DNA of 10,452 bases from Vulcanimicrobiota bacterium (GTDB taxonomy: Bacteria > Vulcanimicrobiota > Vulcanimicrobiia > Vulcanimicrobiales > Vulcanimicrobiaceae). The first letter of the stretch is position 1, and every line of letters begins with the position of its first letter. Of the stretch, positions 5,315 to 10,452 are shown piece by piece. A program made the translations under genes and the position numbers. Where the stretch lies: NCBI GenBank assembly GCA_030043675.1, contig JASHXG010000320.1:1-10452 (forward strand), given 5' to 3'. The notes under the pieces were generated by a model. That model was not told where the DNA came from and searched no databases. It was given only the letters and a program-made list of their open reading frames with translations.

Positions 5315-6865
5315 CTATTTCACGGTGACGCTGACGGCCGGCGAAGCGATGCCGTTCGCAACGACTTGAAGCCGGCTTGCACCCGAATCGATCTTTGCCG
5401 GAACGTCGAAGTGAGTCGACACGATCAATGATCCGGTGGCGACGCCCATCGAGCTATGATCGTGCGTTCGCGCGTAAAAGACGTCACCGGTCTTGGTGTT
5501 CGTGATCCGCACCAACGGGTAGTTGGTCGCATTTTGGAACTCGTCGCCATAAGCCATGGCCTGCGACAGCCCATTGAACTGCGTTCCCGAGATCTTGTAC
5601 GTGCTTCCCGGCGTGAGAGACGAGGGAAATGTCTTGATGTGCGGCGCCCAGCTCGCCTTCGGCTTGCCGGTCGGCGTGTAGAGAGTGGTGGTCGAACCGA
5701 GCATCAAAATTTGACCCGTCGGCAACAGAATCGGGACGCCGCCGGCGTAGCCGACCTGGGTGAACGTGCTTCCGTTGAAGTCGTAGAGCGCGCCGGTCAG
5801 GCCGATGACCAAAACGTCCCCACTCGGCGCGAGCATTGCCCACGAATCGCCGGCGTTGTCGTCATTCGGAAAGTCGGGCCCGGCCGTCCACGTTCCCGAG
5901 CTTCCGGAGATTTTGTAAATTGCGGTGTGTCCGTCCCCGGTACCGCTGGGGCCCGTTCCGGAGCCGGTGGCGAAAACCGTCCCGTCGGGGCGGAGCATCG
6001 CCGGGCCGATCTCGCCCGGCGGAAGATAACAGTCCTTAGGCTTCGGCCCGTACGTCAAGCAGTAGTGAAAAGGCGAAGGCGAGCGCAGGTCGACGACGGT
6101 CGAGCCGGCGCTGGTCCAGGTTCCGGTGGATGGGTTGTAGCGCTCCGAGTTCGGAGCATCCAGGACGTCCGCAGTGAGAATTTGCCCGTCGGGAAGGAGC
6201 GTCCAACCCTCCTCCGCGTTCCAGTCGGCCTTCCCCGCGTCGCCGACTTCGTGCCATCGCAGCGACTTGGGATCGAGATAAGCGTCCCAGGTGTGGAGTT
6301 TATCGCCTAAGAGGTAACGGCCATCGGGCAGAACGCTGCTGGGCGAATCGCCGATCCATCTCCAATGCTTGGGATGATTTGGATGGCCGAGCGGAGTCCA
6401 CGCGGCGGTCTTGGGATCGTACACGGCACCGAGGTTCACGAGCTGCAGATCGTACGGACCGCCTTGGTTATATTCGCCGCCGATGATGACGAGGCGTCCG
6501 TCGGCCATGAGCGCAGAGGCGTTGGCGTCGGGAGCGTAGCCTGCCTGAAGCGACCCAACCTGCGTCCAGGTTCCGTCGGAATAGTCGCCCTTCGCGTCGG
6601 GAACGTAGTCGAACCACTCGTTCCACGAGTTGTAGCTTTGAGCCAGAATCGAACCGTCGGTCATCAAATATGCAATCTGCATCGGCGTCGGCGGTTGCTG
6701 TTTGACGACGGTAAAGCGAGGCCCGTGCAGCCGGCTGAGGACGACGTCGCTGGTGGGGACGCCGGTGACCGACGGAACCGATCCGCCTGCGGAACAGCCC
6801 GCGATCGCGACAGCGACGCTCGACGTGAGGGCAGCGAATATCGACTTGCTCCAAAAGCGGATCAC
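5315..6865 (-). CDS. Kelch-repeat lipoprotein, seven-bladed propeller with galactose-oxidase-like C-terminal domain
   Basis: This 516-residue exported lipoprotein has a basic N-terminus, a hydrophobic stretch and a lipobox IAGC with Cys24. Seven copies of a hydrophobic-Leu-Pro-Asp-Gly-x-hydrophobic motif follow, near residues 65, 118, 177, 222, 289, 343 and 379. Most are paired with a later Trp-Thr-x-x-Gly strand (TWTQVGS, AWTPLGH, TWTSAGS and similar), giving a seven-bladed beta-propeller. Residues about 404-516 (SSLTPGSTYKISGTQFNG onward, with YARTHDHSSMGVATG at 464-478) look like the Ig-like E-set domain of galactose oxidase-type proteins. The catalytic Tyr-His pair of galactose oxidase (VYHS before a LLPDGR motif) is replaced by GGVPILLPTGQ, so a copper-radical oxidase is unlikely. 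The start is GTG 6865 because GGAGG lies 7 nt upstream. The open frame runs 102 codons further into the peptidase gene, but that part is an antisense-like arginine-rich shadow. Binding or structural role unknown. Confidence 0.85.
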   Translation of the reverse strand: MIRFWSKSIFAALTSSVAVAIAGCSAGGSVPSVTGVPTSDVVLSRLHGPRFTVVKQQPPTPMQIAYLMTDGSILAQSYNSWNEWFDYVPDAKGDYSDGTWTQVGSLQAGYAPDANASALMADGRLVIIGGEYNQGGPYDLQLVNLGAVYDPKTAAWTPLGHPNHPKHWRWIGDSPSSVLPDGRYLLGDKLHTWDAYLDPKSLRWHEVGDAGKADWNAEEGWTLLPDGQILTADVLDAPNSERYNPSTGTWTSAGSTVVDLRSPSPFHYCLTYGPKPKDCYLPPGEIGPAMLRPDGTVFATGSGTGPSGTGDGHTAIYKISGSSGTWTAGPDFPNDDNAGDSWAMLAPSGDVLVIGLTGALYDFNGSTFTQVGYAGGVPILLPTGQILMLGSTTTLYTPTGKPKASWAPHIKTFPSSLTPGSTYKISGTQFNGLSQAMAYGDEFQNATNYPLVRITNTKTGDVFYARTHDHSSMGVATGSLIVSTHFDVPAKIDSGASRLQVVANGIASPAVSVTVK

Positions 6866-6872
6866 GCGCAAT

Positions 6873-6877
6873 CCTCC
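6873..6877 (-). promoter_or_regulatory. Shine-Dalgarno site that fixes the kelch lipoprotein start
   Basis: GGAGG on the minus strand lies 7 nt before GTG 6865. It shows that translation begins right at the lipoprotein signal peptide and not at the far-upstream in-frame ATG at 7171. Confidence 0.7.
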
Positions 6878-6975
6878 AAGACGCAGCAGATGGCTCGCGA
6901 CTGTTACCAACTCGCTAAACGGTTCCCTGCTTATTGGGGGCAAGCGAGCTTGGCGCGGTGCGTCATTTCCCGGCG

Positions 6976-9102
6976 CTAATACATCAATTTCCGGACCAGA
7001 TACGTCATCTCGAGCGCGCTGGTGAAGGCGCGCTCGCGCAGGTTGGCGCCCGAGCCGTGGCCGCCTTCGACGACTTCGTAGAACAGATACGGAACGTGCA
7101 GCTCCGCCAGCTTGGCGGCGAATTTGCGCGCGTGCTGCGGGCCGACCCGATCGTCTTTGGTCGTCGTCCAAATGAACGGCTCTGGATAGTTCACGCCGGG
7201 CTTCAAGTTATTATAGGGTGAGATCGAAGCCAAGAACGCCCGCTGCTCGGGATTCGAGACGCTGCCATACTCGCCGGTCCAGGACGCGCCCGCGTCGATC
7301 TGCTCGAAGCGAAGCATGTCGAGCAGCGGAACTTGAATGTCAACCGCATGCCACAGCTCCGGATGCTGCGTGAACTCGACGCCCATCAGCAAGCCGCCGT
7401 TCGAACCGCCTTGAATTCCCAACCGGCGCGGACTCGTCACCCGGGTCGCGATCAGATCCTGCGCAACCGCCGCGAAATCGTCGTAGATCCGCTGACGGTG
7501 CGTGGTCAGGCCGGCTTGGTGCCACGCCGGTCCAAATTCCCCGCCGCCGCGGATGTTTGCCAGCACGTACACGCCGCCGCGCTCGAGCCACAGCTTGCCC
7601 AGGGTCCCGTTGTAGTTCGGCGTTTCTGAAATGTCAAACCCGCCGTAGGCGTAGAGCAGCGTCGGGTTGTTGCCGTCGAGGAGCATGTTCCTCGGATGCA
7701 CGATGAAATACGGTATCTTCGTTCCGTCTTTGGAGGTCGCCTCACGCTGCTCGACGACGTCCTTTGACGCGTCAAAGCGCGGCGGCGAGGTCTTGATGAT
7801 TTTCAGGCTTCCGTTGGCGGCGTCGAGCTGCCACAGCGTGGGAGGCGTCAGAAAGCTCGTCGCCGTGATGTATGCCGTTTCGCCGTGTTGGTCGGCATCG
7901 TTGACGATCAGCGACGAGTCGTCGGGCAGATCGAGCCGCTGCTTCGACCATCCGCCCGTGTTGACCGGCGTGTAGAGCCAGACGCGACCGCGCACGTTCT
8001 CATAGGTGGTCAACAGCAGTTGCGAGCTGGTCTGGTCAACGCCGTCGAGCGTTTCGCGCGGCCCCGGAGCGTAGACGAGCGCCGGCGTCAGGTGCTCCGG
8101 TTGCGAGGCAGCAGCGGCGAGATCGACGCTGACCAGCGAACCCGCCGGGAAGGTCGTTGCGTTCGCGTTCCAGGGCTCTTGCAGATTGAAGAGCAGGCGT
8201 CCGGCAACGAGTCCGCTCGGCTGCGATTCGAGCGGGACGCTCAATTTTTGCGGGCCGTTGCGCGTCAGAAGGTAGTATTCCGTTTCGAAGGTGGAGAGCG
8301 GACGCGCGATGAGGATCGCATAGTGTCCCGCACCGTCGTGCAGCGCCAGCGGCTGGACGCCGTAGCCGCCGTCCGTTTTCGCCCCGCGAAAGACCTCGAC
8401 GGCGCTCGAAAGCGGCTCTCCGCGCCGCAGACGCTTGACGATGAAGGGATAGCCCGAGCTGGTGACGTCCCCTGGCGACCATTCGCGCGCGATCAGGAGG
8501 GAATCGGCGTTCTCCCACGCGACGCGCTGCTTACCGCGCGGCAGCGAGAATCCATCGGCGACGAAGCTTCGGCTCGCGAGATCGAACTCGCGCACCGTCA
8601 CCGCGTCTTCTCCGCCATCGGAGAGGCTGATAAGGCAGCGGTTCTCCGCCGGCCAGAAGCAATCGGCTCCCTTCCAAACCCAATTGGCCTTTTCGGCTTT
8701 GGCCAGCGCGTCCAGGTCGAGCGTCGTCGTCCAGGCGGGCGACGCGCCGGCAAAATCGACGGGAGTGGTGTGGCGCCAGATGCCGCGAACGTGATCGTCG
8801 TCCTGCCAGAAGTTGTAGACCTGTCGCGCGATAAACTCCGGCGTGGGAATCCGATCCTTCGCCTGCGCGATCTTCAGCGCGTCGGCATATAAAGCGGGGA
8901 AGTTCGGATCCGTCTGCAGGACGGCCAGCGTCCTGGCGTTCTGGGCCTTGACCCACGCCATCGCGCGCGCGCCGTGGACATCCTCCAGCCACAAGAACGG
9001 ATCGCCGGCAGCAGCACCGCTCTGCGTGACGGTCTGCGCTGCTGTGCTCGCGGTCATGACGAGCAGCGATGAAAAAACGGCAAGTGCAAGATAGCGACTC
9101 AT
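6976..9102 (-). CDS. Secreted prolyl oligopeptidase family serine peptidase (S9A)
   Basis: This 708-residue peptidase has the usual S9A length. It opens with a signal peptide (Arg3, hydrophobic 4-18, probable cleavage after TAA at 20-22), so it should act in the periplasm or outside the cell. The family's entry motif DPFLWLED is at 34-41. The middle (about 100-450) is the seven-bladed propeller domain that limits access to the active site. The C-terminal alpha/beta-hydrolase domain carries the triad: Ser567 in GGSNGG, Asp650 in KDDRVGP and His682 in EGGHGSG. Arg652 matches the substrate-carboxylate-binding arginine of porcine POP. GGG at 519-521 (IRGGGEFG) and the SWTGEYG region at 607-613 are also typical. 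These enzymes cut short proline-containing peptides. No clear Shine-Dalgarno is seen, but the gene begins 15 nt after the Mpo1-like gene's stop, so coupled translation is plausible. The TAG stop is 110 nt before the kelch start. Confidence 0.95.
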   Translation of the reverse strand: MSRYLALAVFSSLLVMTASTAAQTVTQSGAAAGDPFLWLEDVHGARAMAWVKAQNARTLAVLQTDPNFPALYADALKIAQAKDRIPTPEFIARQVYNFWQDDDHVRGIWRHTTPVDFAGASPAWTTTLDLDALAKAEKANWVWKGADCFWPAENRCLISLSDGGEDAVTVREFDLASRSFVADGFSLPRGKQRVAWENADSLLIAREWSPGDVTSSGYPFIVKRLRRGEPLSSAVEVFRGAKTDGGYGVQPLALHDGAGHYAILIARPLSTFETEYYLLTRNGPQKLSVPLESQPSGLVAGRLLFNLQEPWNANATTFPAGSLVSVDLAAAASQPEHLTPALVYAPGPRETLDGVDQTSSQLLLTTYENVRGRVWLYTPVNTGGWSKQRLDLPDDSSLIVNDADQHGETAYITATSFLTPPTLWQLDAANGSLKIIKTSPPRFDASKDVVEQREATSKDGTKIPYFIVHPRNMLLDGNNPTLLYAYGGFDISETPNYNGTLGKLWLERGGVYVLANIRGGGEFGPAWHQAGLTTHRQRIYDDFAAVAQDLIATRVTSPRRLGIQGGSNGGLLMGVEFTQHPELWHAVDIQVPLLDMLRFEQIDAGASWTGEYGSVSNPEQRAFLASISPYNNLKPGVNYPEPFIWTTTKDDRVGPQHARKFAAKLAELHVPYLFYEVVEGGHGSGANLRERAFTSALEMTYLVRKLMY

Positions 9103-9117
9103 GCCGGCCGGAGCGGG

Positions 9118-9417
9118 CTACTCTTGCGTTTGATTGAGCTTGCCCATCAAGAATTCATAGACCATCACGAAGTCGCCGCAAAAGGACAGCGCCGGATGCT
9201 CGAACGTCTTAGGCTGGTTCTTCTCGAAGATCCAGTGCGAGACGAATGCCGGCAAATAGCCGAGCGCTAAGCCCGCGGCCACAACCACGGGACGCCGCAG
9301 CAATATGCCGGTCGTGCCGACGGCCAGTCCGCTCACCAAGCCGAGGGTGTGTACCACCTTCGTGCGCCGGTCGGCGTGCGCCGCCAGATACTCGGGATAA
9401 AATTCGGCGAACGTCAT
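9118..9417 (-). CDS. DUF962 / Mpo1-like membrane protein
   Basis: This 99-residue protein has the DUF962 layout. It opens FYPEYLAAHADRRTKVVHTLG (6-26), with His14 and His23 spaced as in the family, then two to three hydrophobic stretches (about 26-40 and 43-58). The hallmark SHWIFEKNQPKTF (60-72) contains His61, and GDF follows at 81-83. Yeast Mpo1, in the same family, is an Fe(II)-dependent dioxygenase that shortens 2-hydroxy fatty acids by one carbon in alpha-oxidation, and the conserved histidines are its proposed iron ligands. Whether bacterial members do this is not established. The ATG at 9417 has GAGGA at 9429-9425 with 7-nt spacing. The peptidase gene follows after 15 nt. It is divergent from the alpha-hydroxy-acid oxidase gene, 100 nt away. 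Confidence 0.88.
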   Translation of the reverse strand: MTFAEFYPEYLAAHADRRTKVVHTLGLVSGLAVGTTGILLRRPVVVAAGLALGYLPAFVSHWIFEKNQPKTFEHPALSFCGDFVMVYEFLMGKLNQTQE

Positions 9418-9431
9418 CGGTCGTTCCTCAT
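9414..9431 (-). other. Five-codon leader frame overlapping the Mpo1-like start
   Basis: An ATG at 9431-9429 starts a five-codon frame whose TGA (9416-9414) overlaps the ATG of the Mpo1-like gene as ATGA. Its first codons contain the Shine-Dalgarno sequence itself. It has no clear ribosome site of its own, so chance is the likelier explanation. Confidence 0.2.
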
Positions 9432-9517
9432 GTTGGGTGCTCGTTCCACGCTCGGGCCGACGCGCCTCTCGGCACCGAGCGGGGGCCTCCGCCGGTCAAT
9501 GCGCGAAGCGTCTGCGC
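9418..9517. promoter_or_regulatory. Divergent intergenic region between Mpo1-like and alpha-hydroxy-acid oxidase genes
   Basis: These 100 nt separate two genes transcribed away from each other and must hold at least one promoter for each. The stretch is GC-rich, and apart from the Shine-Dalgarno of the minus-strand gene I see no clear -35/-10 pair, operator palindrome or riboswitch-like fold. The call rests on gene orientation. Confidence 0.4.
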
Positions 9518-10452
9518 ATGAAAAGTGTGCGCGCGGTAAACATCGACGATCTCAGGAAAATGGCGAAACGCCGCCTGCCGCGCGTCGTTTTCGATTATAT
9601 CGACGGCGGGGCTGACGGCGAGGTGACGCTGCGCGAAAACTGCCGCGCATTTGACGACGTGATCTTCCGCCCTCGTAACGCGATCGCGAATGCGCCCTGC
9701 AACTTACGTACCACCGTCCTCGGTCAGACGATCGAGCTCCCGGTCATGCTGGCGCCCGTCGGCAGCCAACGCATCTTCTATCCACGCGGCGAGTGCGTGG
9801 CAGCGCACGAGGCCGGCGCGGCCGGCACGATTGCCGTTCTCTCGACGCTCTCCGGGTGCCGCCTCGAAGAGGTCAAAGCCGACACGAGCGGCGCGATGTG
9901 GTACCAGCTCTATCTGGTCGGCGGCCGCGACGTCGCGATGCATGCGATCGCTCGAGCACGCGCGGCGGGATTCTCCGCGCTCGTCGTCACCATCGATACG
10001 CCGGTCGCAGGACTTCGCGAGCGCGACGTGCGCAACGGATCCAAGGAGCTGCTGACCCGCAAGCCTTTGGCGATACTGCCCTACTCGCCGCAGCTGCTGC
10101 TACATCCGCGATGGCTGCTGGCTTTTCTGCGCGACGGCGGCCTAATGGAGTTTCCCAACATTGCCTCGCCGGACTCTGCGCCGATGCCGTACCTCGATAT
10201 CGGCCCAGCCCTCGAGCAATCGACGGTGTCGTGGGACGATCTACGCTGGATACGGGAAGCGTGGAAGGGCCCGATCGTGATCAAGGGCGTCCTCACCGGC
10301 GAAGACGCGCGGCGGGCCGTCGACGCGGGTGCCGCCGCGATCGTGGTGTCGAATCACGGCGGACGTCAGCTCGACGGCGTCTCGGCGACGGTGCGCGCTC
10401 TTCCCGAAGTCGTCGTCGCGGCCGGCGAACAAACGCAAGTGCTGCTAGATGG
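9518..10452 (+). CDS. FMN-dependent alpha-hydroxy-acid dehydrogenase/oxidase (LldD/glycolate oxidase family), 3' end outside window
   Basis: The frame opens at ATG 9518 and stays open to the right edge, giving 311 of an expected 380-400 residues. The protein is a TIM-barrel flavoprotein that oxidises an L-2-hydroxy acid to the 2-oxo acid. The active-site set of the family is complete as far as the window goes: Tyr27 (DYIDGGA), Tyr129 (MWYQLY), Asp160 (TIDTP), Arg167 (GLRERD), Lys256 (VIKG), and the catalytic base His280 with Arg283 in SNHGGRQLDG. The FMN-binding region LAPVG is at 78-82. The DGG that should open the phosphate-binding DGGxRxG motif sits at the window end. Substrate (lactate, glycolate, mandelate or longer 2-hydroxy acid) and electron acceptor cannot be read. 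The upstream Shine-Dalgarno is weak, but the start matches the RAVNIDDLR opening usual in the family. Transcribed divergently from the Mpo1-like gene. Confidence 0.93.
   Translation, partial: MKSVRAVNIDDLRKMAKRRLPRVVFDYIDGGADGEVTLRENCRAFDDVIFRPRNAIANAPCNLRTTVLGQTIELPVMLAPVGSQRIFYPRGECVAAHEAGAAGTIAVLSTLSGCRLEEVKADTSGAMWYQLYLVGGRDVAMHAIARARAAGFSALVVTIDTPVAGLRERDVRNGSKELLTRKPLAILPYSPQLLLHPRWLLAFLRDGGLMEFPNIASPDSAPMPYLDIGPALEQSTVSWDDLRWIREAWKGPIVIKGVLTGEDARRAVDAGAAAIVVSNHGGRQLDGVSATVRALPEVVVAAGEQTQVLLD

Noticed and set aside
5456..6310. 284-codon open frame on the plus strand opposite the kelch gene
   Set aside because: Same shadow behaviour: no recognisable motif, composition rich in Arg and Val, and the opposite strand encodes clear propeller repeats.
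6866..7171. 102-codon in-frame upstream extension of the kelch lipoprotein gene
   Set aside because: The residues are arginine-rich and antisense-like in character and overlap the peptidase gene in another frame. A GGAGG plus GTG at 6865 and a lipoprotein signal peptide mark the true start.
7885..8892. 335-codon open frame on the plus strand inside the peptidase gene
   Set aside because: It is the long opposite-strand shadow typical of GC-rich coding DNA. The protein is Arg/Glu/Asp-rich with no domain, whereas the minus-strand frame has a complete S9A triad.
1..10452. Mobile elements, CRISPR, tRNA or rRNA genes
   Set aside because: No direct-repeat array, transposase or integrase motif, terminal inverted repeats or tRNA-like cloverleaf was seen on either strand by reading.

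Overview
This is a GC-rich window (roughly 60% or more by eye) from a chromosome of a free-living bacterium. It is densely coded, uses ATG, GTG and TTG starts, and has clear Shine-Dalgarno sites on several genes. No rRNA, tRNA, insertion sequence, CRISPR array or phage gene was seen. The mix of genes would fit a soil-type lineage such as Eremiobacterota (WPS-2), Acidobacteria or Actinobacteria: a PAS/GAF PP2C phosphatase with a C-terminal anti-sigma-kinase-like domain, a secreted S9A peptidase, a kelch lipoprotein and an Mpo1-like protein. That placement is a weak guess; nothing here fixes the taxon.

The left part (1-3461, minus strand) looks like one transcription unit. A PAS-GAF-SpoIIE phosphatase-HATPase regulator is followed after 4 nt by an APC-superfamily amino-acid permease. 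The permease stop codon then overlaps, as TGATG, the start of a third gene cut by the window edge. The 37 visible residues of that gene look like the N-terminus of threonine synthase. The unit would therefore join a signalling protein, an amino-acid transporter and an amino-acid biosynthetic enzyme.

The middle (3534-5174) has one plus-strand gene, a HAD-IIB phosphatase of the phosphomannomutase-like type. It converges on a minus-strand pair: a ferritin-like di-iron protein followed by an 82-residue protein that resembles a c-type cytochrome fold without the heme-binding motif.

The right part (5315-9417, minus strand) runs DUF962/Mpo1-like membrane protein, then a secreted prolyl oligopeptidase (S9A) 15 nt later, then a lipoprotein with a seven-bladed kelch-like propeller and a galactose-oxidase-type C-terminal domain. 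Divergent from the Mpo1-like gene, an FMN-dependent alpha-hydroxy-acid dehydrogenase/oxidase starts at 9518 and runs off the right edge.

No single spectacular new system is evident. The observations most worth following are the divergent Mpo1-like/alpha-hydroxy-acid-oxidase pair (both families act on 2-hydroxy acids), the ferritin plus heme-less cytochrome-like pair, the copper-site-less kelch lipoprotein, and the regulator-permease-threonine synthase operon.
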